Notes under the pieces: model-generated
The model's database searches: none
Told to the model about the DNA's origin: nothing
What the model saw: the letters and a program-made list of their open reading frames with translations, nothing else
DNA from: Acridotheres tristis
Taxonomy: Eukaryota; Chordata; Aves; Passeriformes; Sturnidae
DNA: 64,000 bases
Assembly: GCA_037013685.1 (NCBI GenBank)
Contig: CM072885.1
Location: 63,219,785-63,283,784 of the forward strand
Reading direction: 5' to 3'
In this document: positions 36,825-47,274 of the stretch, piece after piece
Numbering within the stretch: the stretch's first letter is position 1
Layout: every line of letters starts with the position of its first letter
Translations under genes and position numbers: made by a program

Positions 36825-37157
36825 AGGGGTCATTAGTTGTGCAACAGCCTGAGGGGAGAAGAGAAGAGAAGAGAAGAGAAGAGAAGAGAAGAGAAGAGAA
36901 GAGAAGAGAAGAGAAGAGAAGAGAAGAGAAGAGAAGAGAAGAGAAGAGAAGAGAAGAGAAGAGAAGAGAAGAGAAGAGATGTGATACATGAGTCTTACCA
37001 CTTGGCAGATAAGGTCTTCAAGTGCCTGTAGGGGTAAGAACATACCTGAAGGAAAGGACAGCATACCTTCTTGGGGCTGTGCTGTGCAGGGATAAGGGCT
37101 GACCTCGGTGATCTTTGTGGGTCTCATCCAGCTCAGGAGGTTCTACAATTCTATATT
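36825..37157 (+). mobile_element. CR1 LINE fragment, sense, interrupted by a microsatellite
   Basis: Sequence before the (GAGAA)n array, GTTGTGCAACAGCCTGAGG, corresponds to the CR1 block of the GTTCAGCCTGGAG type. Sequence after it, GTCTTCAAGTGCCTGTAGGG, corresponds to the CCTTCCAGTGCCTGAAGGG block. The fragment then skips most of the middle and ends with CATCCAGCTCAGGAGGTTC and the tail TTCTACAATTCTATA. The array thus sits where CR1 normally carries a purine-rich GGAGAGGGGAAGG or GGAGAAGAGAAGG motif. Confidence 0.72.
36856..36979 (+). repeat. (GAGAA)24 microsatellite
   Basis: Twenty-four perfect GAGAA units run from 36856 to 36975, followed by GAGA. The plus strand is pure purine for about 125 bases and the minus strand pure pyrimidine, a configuration that can form triplex DNA. 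Frames through it encode only Arg/Glu/Lys or Ser/Leu/Phe strings. It lies inside a CR1 copy. Confidence 0.98.
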
Positions 37158-37907
37158 GTGTGATCTATTAGGCTGATAACACTGATATGTTATCCAAGCC
37201 TGAGGAAAGGAATTTAACCTGCAGAAAATCCAGGGACTGAGAGAGAGCCTGGGCCAAACTCATTTGGGATCAATACTGCAGGGTGCCAAGTACTTACTGA
37301 CAGCACACCACACCTCCTTTCCCTTATCTAAATAGCCTGCTACTACCACTACCTCGTTTATCAAGTCCTGCTTTATACTTATTGAACTCCAGCAGCTTAG
37401 CTCCTAAAATATACCGGCACACAAATATGCTGGCATGACTCAGAGGTGTTAACATCAGTAGGGATTTTTTTTTGCATAGCAGGAATGTTTAAAGATAAAA
37501 ATTAATGCAGCTACTCTAGGGGCAGAGAAAGAAGTCAAGGAACTGGCAGCTCAAATCCCATTACCTGTGGGTATCTTTGCAAGCAGTCACAGCTTCTGAC
37601 CAAGGGCCTTTTATATCTGGTTCAGCTCATAGTGGAGATGCTTAACCCTTACAAACAGGCACTGAAGGGGAAACTTCTTGAGGGTTTGCAGCTTTCCTTC
37701 TGTTCAGTCATCTTCCCTGCAACACCAACGTCTAACACCACATTATTCCCTAGAAAGATAGGGGGGAATTTTTGCCAGAAAGTACCTCGGGGTGCTGCTG
37801 GGTGAGAGCTGACCTTGCCCTAGTTGCATGCACTGGGACCCAGAACCCCTTTGTGCTGGGCTGAGCTCCCAGTGGGGGCAGCAAGGGAAGGGAGAGGGTC
37901 AGGTGAG
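37158..37907. other. anonymous non-coding sequence
   Basis: No gene or repeat is recognised. Confidence 0.45.
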
Positions 37908-38428
37908 ACCCCCCTGCCCTGCAGAGCTCCTCCAGCCCTGGGATCTCAGCACAGGAAGGACAGGGAGCTGCTGGAGCCACGACAGAGCAGGGACACCAAG
38001 GGATCAGAGGGATGGAGCAGCTCTGCTGGGAGGAAAGGCTCAGGGAATTGGGATTGTTCAGCCTGGAGAGGGGAAGGCTTTGGGGTGACCTCATTGTGGC
38101 CTTCCAGTGCCTGAAGGGAGCCACAGGAAAGATGGAGAGAGACTCTTGACAATGGCCTGGAGTGACAGGACAAGGGGCAATGGCTTCACACTGACACAGA
38201 GCAGGGTTAGATTGCATATTGGGAAGAAATTGTTCCCTGTGAGGGTGCTGAGGCCCTGGCACAGGTTGGCCAGAGAAGCTGTGGCTGCCCCATCCCTGGC
38301 AGTGTTCCAGGCCAGGCTGACTGGGGCTCTGGTCTAACAGAAGATGTCCCTGCCCAAGGCAGAGGATTCAGAAACGGATGATCTTTTAGGTCCCTTTCCA
38401 CTCAGACGTTCTGTGATTTAATGATTCC
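37908..38428 (+). mobile_element. CR1 LINE fragment, sense, about 520 bp
   Basis: This is a sense copy of the dominant subfamily. It starts near GGTGAGACCCCCCTGCCC, includes the CTGGAGCCACGACAGAGCAG and AGGCTTTGGGGTGACCTC blocks, and ends CTTTCCACTCAGACGTTCTG with a decayed tail TGATTTAATGATTCC. Its last 90 bases and the following 140 bases form the left arm of an inverted repeat with 39354-39640. Confidence 0.93.
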
Positions 38429-38569
38429 TATCCCTCCTGTCTCAGCCTTCAACTCCCATCAGATTTTCAGATTCCTACAAGCCACCCCTTTGGGACAGCA
38501 GTGCTCCAAACTGCTGATACCCAGTTTGCAGTGGAAGTGCAGCAGTGACCTGGGGCTGCTGACTGGGCA
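38340..38569 (+). repeat. left arm of an inverted repeat (CR1 tail plus unique flank)
   Basis: Bases 38429-38569, which lie beyond the CR1 tail, are almost identical to the reverse complement of 39354-39495. By eye the only differences are a 3-base indel and two substitutions. The match stops sharply at GACTGGGCA (38569). Upstream, the homology continues through the CR1 tail at much lower identity. The spacer between arms is about 785 bp. Confidence 0.9.
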
Positions 38570-39353
38570 GGGGTCATGAAGGATGTCTGAAAGAATGTCC
38601 CTGAGATGGAGGCTCTGCTCCATTCCCCCATGACCTGAGTGGGTTCAGCTCTTGCTGGAACACCCTCACTGCTCAGCAGTGCAGACAGAGCCCACAGCCC
38701 TGCTGAGCTGGCACAGTCTGTGGGCTAGAGCAGCACAGAGGAGTTGGTGGGTGGCAGACAGGCTGGCTGCTCCACTCCTGGGTGACCACAGAGCTCCTGG
38801 ATGTCACCGTGCAGATGTGGGTGGGGATGTGAGCTGCTCCCGGCTGCCATTCCCTCCAAGGAACGGCAGCCTCATTTATTTGGAGCTCTGAATAAATTCC
38901 CTGCTAACCTCCCAGCCATCTGCTATGGCAGTTGTACCTTCAGAGGCAGCCAAGCAGCTCAGCTGCCAGCAGCATGGAGCAGAACTGGTGCCTTCCCAGA
39001 GCATGGGGGCTGCTGCCAGCAGAACTTGAAGTCAGGCAGTTTTCCTGGGGGCTTCCAAATGGTGGTTCTTTGTCCAGTGGCATGAAATGTAAGAAGAGTG
39101 TGAAGCACCTAGGATGAAATGCAAACCTAGGCAAAACCCCCCTGGTTTGGTTACAAATGTGAGTCTCAGGTTAGGTTCACAAAAGTTCAAAGGTCTCCTG
39201 ATGAACTTGAGATGGGCCTTTTGAGAACCAGAACTGGTTGCTGGGAAATTTAGATTCCTGAGCAACCCTTTGAGATCAAGATATGAGTGAGGAGGAAATA
39301 AACAAAGGGACAGGTTCGTGCAAGAGGCAGTGACTCTGTTTGGGAGGGCTGAA
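38570..39353. other. spacer of the inverted repeat
   Basis: No gene. The segment 39122-39200 resembles 31372-31450 and so contains part of a low-copy dispersed repeat. The remainder is unique. Confidence 0.5.
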
Positions 39354-39640
39354 TGCCCAGTCAGCAGCCCCAGGTCACTGCTGTACTTCCACTGCAAACT
39401 GGGTATCAGCAGTTTGGAGCACTGCTGTCCCAAAGGAGTGGCTTGTAGGAGGAATCTGAAAATCTGATGGGAGTTGAAGGCTGAGACAGGAGGGATAGGA
39501 ATCATTAAATCACAGAATGCCTGGATTGGAAGGGACCTAAAAAATCATCCATTTCCAAATCCCCTACCAGGGGCAGGGACACATTCTGTTATCTTATCCC
39601 AGGCTGCTCAGAGCCCTATCCAACCTAGCCTTGGACTCCT
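39354..39640 (-). repeat. right arm of the inverted repeat, including an antisense CR1 tail
   Basis: Starting at TGCCCAGTCAGCAGCCCC, the sequence is the reverse complement of the left arm through GAGGGATAGGAATCATTAAA. It then enters an antisense CR1 fragment at about 39509. The unique part is nearly identical between arms, while the CR1 part differs at roughly one base in five. Confidence 0.9.
39509..39640 (-). mobile_element. CR1 LINE 3' fragment, antisense
   Basis: The plus strand reads AATCACAGAATGCCTGGATT, GGAAGGGACCTAAAAAATCA and CAGGCTGCTCAGAGCCC, the inverted CR1 tail. It stops near 39640. It retains a block (CAGGCTGCTCAGAGCCC) that the left-arm copy has replaced with a different sequence. 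Confidence 0.88.
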
Positions 39641-40261
39641 TGCTGCAGGATGCTGTTGATGGTAGCTGTTTACAAGGGTTCAGCTGGTCAAACTCATGGA
39701 AGAAAAATCCCTTGAAGGTTTATATTTGAAAAAATTCCAACTTGTGAAGCTTCTGGACATTTCCTGGGTTGAGGGAATGGAGTCAGAGCAAGAACAGCAC
39801 AAGGAGTCATTCCTGTGTACTGCATTATTTCCTGGATCAGCACTCAGGGTTCAAAGGTGCAAAGGTATTTACAATCTCAAGTTTTACTGAAACAAGGGAG
39901 TTAAAGTTTCTCTGCTTTTGTGATTCTGAAGAAGGGTGGCTCACCACCTCCCACAGAGACTTTTGCTCAGTCTTCCCATGACATTCACTGGCTGATGGAG
40001 GAGGTGCTCCACATGTGTCCATGGTCTGTAAAATCAACGTTCGAAGGCACAGCTGAGCTAGTACAGCCCAAGGAACAAATCCATGTGGTGGAAGAGCAGG
40101 AATTGTCCTCTTGGCCAGTGTTGTCTACAGCAGGAAGTATAGAGGAGACATTGGCTTTAGCATGCATGAAAAGATGAAATTCAGACATCATTCCTCACAT
40201 TTGCGAGGGGATCAGAGCATGACATGGGCACAAATATTACATTGAACTGATATGTGATCAT
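39641..40261. other. anonymous non-coding sequence
   Basis: No feature supported. Confidence 0.45.
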
Positions 40262-40455
40262 CCTCTGTGAGGGTGGTGAGCCCCTGGCACAGGTTTCCCA
40301 GAGAAGCTGTGGCTGCCCCATCCCTGGAAGTGTCCCAGGCCAGGCTGGATGGGGCTCTGAGCAACCTGGGATAGTGGAAGGTGTCCCTGCCCATGGCAGG
40401 GGGATGGAGCCACATGATCCTCCCTTCCAAGCCAGGCCATTCTGTGATTTCTATG
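40262..40455 (+). mobile_element. CR1 LINE 3' fragment, sense
   Basis: It contains CTGTGAGGGTGGTGAGCCCC, the GAAGCTGTGGCTGCC block, GGATAGTGGAAGGTGTCC, and the terminal CCATTCTGTGATTTCTATGG. It is about 195 bases, non-coding, and of the dominant subfamily. Confidence 0.92.
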
Positions 40456-43400
40456 GAGCCACCAGAGCTCAGGGATAAATCTTGCTTCCCTTGTAGACAA
40501 ATGTTCCCCCACATCAACTACTTTGACTGACATGAGTGGAGCAGTGCCAGCTTACACCAGCAATACATCTGCTCCCACATCTTTACATAACTGTTCCTGA
40601 ATTTTTCCTTTTTTTTTTTTTTTTTCCCCCTCCCCACAGGTAAAAAGAAGCTGTGATTATGCTGGATTCATATGAGAAATTCCACCAAAATTGATGATAC
40701 CATGATGATTATTACCAATATTTGCTGCTGTTCATATTTTAAACCCTTTAAAATCTTCCCCACGTTTCTTTCAGAGCTGGTCTGTTAAATTCATTCCCAG
40801 TATAAAAGACAAAGGGAAAAAAAAAAAAAAAATCTTTGTAGAAACATTAAACATGCTGCAAGACTTGGGCCAAACCTGATTTACAGTCACTCTAGATGAT
40901 CTAATAATGTACAGATCAGGTTCATGCAGCAGTGAGCAATTTGATGGTCAGACCAACAGTGTTTCAGAAAAGGGGAAAGCCACGAGGCAAGCAAAAGGAT
41001 GCTCTGTGGAAATGAAACACTTCACAGTGGGGCTCTGCTTGCAAAATTATTTTTCACCCTTAACATTAATGTTTACCTGTTGTAAAGCATCACCTATGGT
41101 AAATGCCAGGCACGTTTACTATAGGCGCTGTGTTGACATCACCCTAGAGAAAATAACAATGGTTTGGCAGCCTGCAAAGTCTTTTTAAAAATAGGCTGTG
41201 AAGCCCCTGAGAAAACGACAGGCTCTAAAAATAGGACTAGAGCTGAGGAAGGCCAAGAAAAAAAAAGAGAGGAAAAAAAAAGCTTTCCTGATGCTAAAGC
41301 TCAGGGTCAGCTGCAAATGTGGAGTTCCTTCAAGGACACGCAATGAATGCATTGCAGTGCTCTGCAATGAATGAAAGCTCCCTCTCTGAGTTTTTCTTGT
41401 GCTGCACCAGTCTCTCAATGAGGGAGAAAGAGGGAAAAGGCAGAATTTTAGCAAATTCAAGTAGGTACAACCTAGCGTTTCCTCTCCTTCCTACCCCTAA
41501 CCAACCCTTGATAAAAGCATCTCCCAGACGTGGTGTGGATCTACCTTTGCTTCTCCCTCCCGCCTCTGTTCTCCAGTGCCAGTGTTCCTTCTCACAAAAA
41601 CAGATTTTGTGAGCACATCTTTGCTGCACTGGCACAGAGACAGACCTCAGGAGGCTGAGAAAATCACTGTAATAACCCAAATAATTGCAACCAAGTGTCC
41701 CAGATTCTTGGTTATTCGTGATGCAGCAAGCCGGACATCCCGCTTTCAATTTTCATGCCCAAGTATCAGGATAAGGCATGAGGCTTCTGCAGGAGTTTAG
41801 ACCCTCCTTTTGGCCCACCTCACTGGTAATTTTTAGTATCATTCTCTCATAGTTATGAAATAAAACTAGAGCCCTCCAGTGGCCAAAAGCACATCAGTAA
41901 CCTTGCTGGAGGCTAACCAGTGATGGACTCCAAGTTAACTGCCCTACTTTAACTTGGCACCAGCCAACAACCCGTTTGGGAAGGGCTGGACAGCTGCAGC
42001 CAGTGGGATGTACTGGGACAGACACATGTGAGGACTGTGGGATCCCATGGATTAAAATCCTGGCATCACTAGTGGAAAAGACACCAATGGAAACGGAGAG
42101 CCAGCTAAAATGGCCATGGTCACATGTTGGGAATAACCTGATTTCCCTTAGAGAGTGGCAGGGGTGGAAGGGGCTAGCCTGAGATTTTGACAGGAGGGCA
42201 ATGGAAAGGCAAGCCACTGGCACAGCCCTGGGTTAGGCATCCCAGAAATGCCATTCTGCCACCTGAGAGGACAGATGTGAACCCCCAAGGAATTCTCTTC
42301 CTGTAAGGTAGGCAAAATTCAGCCAAATGAAGTTGTGCCTGTGCTATAGGCAGCTGCCTTACAAACAAAAACTCAGTGGAGATGTTTTGTTTGCTTGGTC
42401 AGTTGCCTAACTGCACTTCTTTCTCCAGTTCTGTGTTATTTACCAAGGACTGGATTCAGCAGAAGCTGAGCTTTGTTTGTGTGTGTGATTCCTAGTCTCA
42501 GGGTCTCCTAATGATGGATCCTGAAAGTGTGACAGCACTTTTCTTTTGGGATTATCCCATTCCTGTGACCCTCCTTGCCAGGTGCTCTCTATTGCAAAAG
42601 AAACCAAGTTTTCTTATCTAGGTTTTTATCCTTCAACTTTGATCAGCCCAGTTTTGATTTTTTTTCCCCCAAAACCACAAGGAAATTGAGTTCCCTCTGG
42701 AGTCATGGAAGTGCCATGCAGTCTCCTGATTGTCAGTGCCCTCCTCACAGGGTGGGTACACTCTAAGCAGCAGATCCAGGCTGTTCTGGGTTTCTCCATG
42801 GCAGAGTCCTCCCTCACAGGCTGCATAAACCTTGACCCTGCCCCAGCTCTCTTTGCTCCTGGGAGAAACCCTCCAGAGGAACAGGAAACTTCACCAAGTG
42901 TGGAGCAGTTTTTCCCCACAAGGTTCCAGTCCCATTTCCCTGCCCACTCGTAGGTGCTGGCAGTGCAGGAGTGCTCCATTCCACAGAGCTTCCAGACACC
43001 AGGATGATATTCCTGACTGGCACAGTGGGCTGGCACTTTTTGATGCCAGGGAGAAGATTAACCTTTCAGCCCATGTTAGATATTCTCTCATGGACCGTCA
43101 AAATCTGAATGCAGAGATGCCATAAAAAAAACCCAACAACTCAGGACATAAGTAGTATGAGATGAATTATTCCCCGGAAGCCTCAATATACTTAAAATTG
43201 GGGAAATAATGGAAAGTAATGGGAAAACCTCAAGAAATGCAGTTTTGCAGAGTTATGAGCCTGTCATGGCTTTCTACAGATGAAAACCCAAGAGGCAGAA
43301 GAAGGTTAGTAAGACAATTCACTTGTCCATTCTTTTCTTCTTTCCTACCACAGGTATCTCAATCTTCAGACATCAGTCAGTAAAAGTTAGGATTTTTTTT

Positions 43401-44144
43401 CCCCCAACAGCCCTATCCACAAATGTCATTAAAATTATCACTTCTATTCTGGGAGGGCAAAAAGAAAGGAAAAAGAATATATCTGCCACAATCCATCAGC
43501 AGAATGAAAGGGGTGTCTGCATTTGGCAGAACTCAAGGCAGCATTTGGCACAGTTCATAAGGCAAAAGGAGAAGATCAAACAGGTGAGAAAGAAGAAGGA
43601 ACAGTGGAAGAAGTTTTGAAAGATTACAAAGGTACAGCTGGAGAAACTTCTTATGGGTGATAAAGCACCCCAATGGCCTAGAAAAAAAATGTTCAGGTGT
43701 GTTATATACTGCTTTGAGATCAAGATGACAGGGAGGAGGAATGACCACAATTTACCAAGAGAGCAATTAAAGTGTCTTTAGATACCTTAAAACAAACTGT
43801 CTGCATGCAAACTGGAGATACTCTGGTTTTATACAGCATAATTTACTGCAATCCGAGACAATAAATCAGTGTTTTAAAAAGAACAGCTTGCTCACCATGC
43901 ATGGAGCCAGTCAATCCAGCTTAATGACTTGCAGGACACAAGCTCTAGAGACTTCTGGCTGCATTATTCAACACTGATATACAACCCTCAGAAGAGCAGA
44001 CACAGGTCCTCATGCCAGCAGCATACAGATGATATCCACGTGGGCAGGTACGACAACACTGAGAAACAGATAGTCAGGAAATCCTTGTCATCATGACCAA
44101 GGGAAAAAGAGTGTCTGTCTGACCTTGGTTAGGTCAGATTAATT
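40456..44144. other. anonymous non-coding stretch
   Basis: No gene is recognisable. There is a strong pyrimidine tract ending in CACAG at 40601-40640, an A run at 40819-40832, two MEF2-like motifs at 41185-41234 and a weak CTCF-like motif at 41871-41883. None is tied to a proven function. Confidence 0.45.
40601..40640 (+). repeat. T/C homopolymer tract with an acceptor-like end
   Basis: About 22 T residues are followed by CCCCCTCCCCACAG, which has the form of a very strong 3' splice site. The sequence after it is open for only 11 codons in the best frame, so a coding exon is unlikely. It may be only a simple repeat. Confidence 0.6.
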
Positions 44145-44622
44145 CACAGTCACAGTATCATGGATTGGCCTGGGTTGGAAGGGATCTTAAAGATCATCCA
44201 GTTCCAAGCCCCTGCCATAGGCAGGGACACCTTCCACTATCCCAGGTTGCTCAGAGCCCCATCCAACCTGACCTGGAACACTGCCAGGGATGGAGCAGCC
44301 ACAGCTTTTCTGGACAACCTGTGCCAGGGCCTCAGCACCCTCACAGGGAACAATTTCTTCCCAATATCCAATCTAACCCTGCTCTGTGTCAGTGTGAAGC
44401 CATTGCCCCTTGTCCTGTCACTCCAGGCCCTTGTCAAGAGTCTCTCTCCATCTTTCCTGTGGGTTCCCTTCAGGCACTGGAAGGCCACAGTGAGGTCACC
44501 CCAAAGCCTTCTTCTCTCCAGGCTGAACAATCCCAATTCCCTGAGCCTTTCCTCCCAGCAGAGCTGCTCCATCCCTCTGATCCCTTGGTGCCCCTGCTCT
44601 GTCCTGGCTCCAGCAGCTCCAT
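44145..44622 (-). mobile_element. CR1 LINE fragment, antisense, about 480 bp
   Basis: The plus strand starts CAGTCACAGTATCATGGATT, the inverted tail, followed by GGTTGGAAGGGATCTTAAAG and the complete block order of the dominant subfamily to CTGGCTCCAGCAGCTCC. Plus-strand frames of about 170 codons are antisense shadows shared with the copies at 9060, 15609 and 25714. Confidence 0.93.
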
Positions 44623-46312
44623 CCCAGAGCACAGCCTTTTGGCCTGGGATCTTTTGCTGCATTCCTGACCACCTCACGTGAAAAAAGTTATGTCCAGTCC
44701 TTGGAGGGAATTGTTTGGAGACATTTTTTTCCTGGCATGTATCCCATTCTTACTACTGCAGTCTTTAAAGGAAAGACACAGATTGGAAAGACTGGCCCAG
44801 AATGGATCCTGGACATTAGTCCTGCATGTGTTGGAAGGGAATACTGGAGAGTGACTTTACTAAGACCGAGCTCTTCCATGGATCTTAAGAGAAGTACGAA
44901 TTCTTTGATTAGCAGCAAAGAGCTCTGTGTTGCTCTAATTGCCAGATTAAGCACCTTTGTCAGCTTAACCATCCCCAAAAGATGCAAATCAGACTGTAAC
45001 AGGATAACCATCCCCATCATAGTCCTCTAGAACTGAGACCCTGCTGAGCAGGGAATGTTACTAGGGGTCATAGAGGACCTCTTTCCCTGCATCCAGCCCT
45101 ATAGGAGGATTTGTGGTGACACTGTCAGACTCTGCAGCAGCACTGCTGGTGTGTTTGATGCAGCCAAGCTTGGCCAAGATAAGAAAATGCTTTAAGCCCT
45201 GCTTGGCCTGACTTTTGGAGAAAGATTGTGGTGGTTTCTTGTTCCTTGAGAAGCTCATCACACAGCATTGGACTCTGCCCTGTCTGAAATGGTTTGATTT
45301 TTCTGGAGGAGTTAAACCACACCTGGATCCCCTTGTAAGGCCCTCATTCCAATTCACCTCAGAAGTGAGTCTTGCAGTGAATGTTGTGCATTTGCTCTGC
45401 TCCCTCTGACTCTGCAATGTTAACTGCAACCAAGACCACATCTCTGGCTTGCACCAGATCCTAGCTGTCCAATCAAAACAAAATCTAGATGTGTCCCACC
45501 AGCACCTTTTCTAAGCCTCTCTTTGTGTCCTTCTCTCTCCCATGCCAGCTTTTCCAGCCTCTCTCATAACAGGATGTGGCTGCTCCATCCGTTCCACCTC
45601 CCAGGAACCAGGCAGAGAAGGCAGAGATGCAGAGAAGGCTGCAGCTTTTACATACAGGCAGCTCATCAGCTCCGTTTGCTGTCACTCACTGCTTCAATTT
45701 TTGTGCACGTGATTCTATTCACTGAACTCCCACTGAAACCTAAAAGAAAGGTTTTAGATGTGCCTAAACATCTACTCCCTTTATTCCTCTCAAAGACATT
45801 TCCTTCTCCTAGCAATTGATTTCCAGAGAAGCAGAGATTAAGGAGCTGTTTCTTACATGCTGGCAACAGTTTGAGTATCCTCTAGTGGCATGAATTGGGA
45901 TTTCAGTCACTAAAACCTGGATGTCTGTAAGATCTCCCACCCTTCTCATGCCAGCAAATATCCTCCCTCCCCTGAATCTGCTTTGCTGTGCTCCTTAGCA
46001 TCCCCCACAATCTCAAATTTGGAATAACTTCAGCTGCGGTAGCCACAAGAAAAGAAAAAAAGAGCCTTTTGGCACCAAGTATGTTAAGACACGAAGGCTC
46101 TGTGCTCTCTTGCTGTACACAAGCCTCAGCCACACTCATGTTTGAAACTTTTAACAAGAATGTTGGTGTTCAAACAGCCGTGTGAGCTTGGGACCAAAGG
46201 CTTGTCACACATCATAACAAAGACATCTGCTGCTGCTGCCACTGCAGGGAAAAGAAGCAGGGAAAAAAGGCAGCTCCACCAATGTCAGAGCAAGGCTTTC
46301 GTCACAGATTGA
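44623..46312. other. anonymous non-coding sequence
   Basis: No gene is recognised. A CTCF-core-like CCTCTAGTGGCA lies at 45879-45890. Confidence 0.45.
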
Positions 46313-46455
46313 CAAAATCACAGAATCAGCTAAGTTGGAAAAGACCTCGGAGAACATCAAGTTATGACCTAACACCATCTTATCAACTAAAGCATGGCAC
46401 AAGTGCCACATCCAGCCTTTTTTTAAAAACATCTGGTCCACGGAGCCATCCCATC
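46313..46455 (-). mobile_element. older CR1 LINE 3' fragment, antisense
   Basis: The plus strand carries AAAATCACAGAATCAGCTAA, GTTGGAAAAGACCTCGGAGA and CAAGTGCCACATCCAGCC, the inverted 3' part of an old, diverged CR1 subfamily. The 5' limit is vague. Confidence 0.78.
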
Positions 46456-47274
46456 CTACACTGAGAAGAGGAGTAAAGACTTTGGTGTAAAAGAAGCAGA
46501 AGAGCATCTGCTGCCAAATCTCTAAGCTACAGGCCTGTCTATAGGATGGCATCATATCTAATAAGGAAAAAGAGCTGACAGTATAACAGCACTATCATTA
46601 TTTTAATACATATCATCAAGATTAACAGTAATTTAAAATTTCTGTGATGTCATGTGACAGAATATTTCCAGTTTGAAAAAAAGAAAAAAGTATATTTTAG
46701 TTTTTAGGTTTTTTTCAGAGAAATTTCAAGTGGCATTGCTCTGCCATGAGAAACTTGGTGACAAATGATGGTGGCACAGCTCTTGGCCCTCTGCAGTTCT
46801 GTGCACTTCACATATGGGGAACATTCCTGCATTTCCTTGTCTACAGAGAGCTTTCAGTCATCCAAAAGCATCTGCTTTAGTGTTGGCAAAGCCAGCTCTG
46901 TAATAACCCAGGTTCCAGAGGCTGAGTGGAAAAGGATAACCTTTCTTTAGCTCTTTTTTTTGCGTCATCCTGTAACCTTTAAATTGGAACAGCACCTCTG
47001 CTATCAAATTCAAAAGGAGATTTCATACCGTTTTTTTTATGAGCCTCATTATCTGGGGAGTACATCTGCCATCAATTTTAAAGCCAGGAAAGATTGCTAT
47101 GATCATGTATTGTACTTAGAAAAGGGAACAGTGGAATCTCAGCCTGCTGGCAAAGCAGCTCTGTAATGCAGATAGCACTTCTCCCACTGCCAGCCTTGCA
47201 CCTTCCCTGTCCTCTAAACGTGCAGGTTAAAATCCACAAGTTAAAATCCACTCTTCCCTCTGTTAAAACTGGCT
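46456..47274. other. anonymous non-coding sequence
   Basis: No feature supported. Confidence 0.45.

Noticed and set aside
36816..37127. Frames with a repeated Arg/Glu/Lys or Ser/Leu/Phe pentamer pattern
   Set aside because: They are translations of the (GAGAA)n microsatellite.
37750..38262. 170-codon minus-strand ORF
   Set aside because: It is the antisense frame of the sense CR1 at 37908 and nearly identical to frames from the copies at 15609, 25714 and 44145.
40041..40060. GTTCGAAGGC resembling a tRNA B box
   Set aside because: No matching A box or cloverleaf can be drawn around it.
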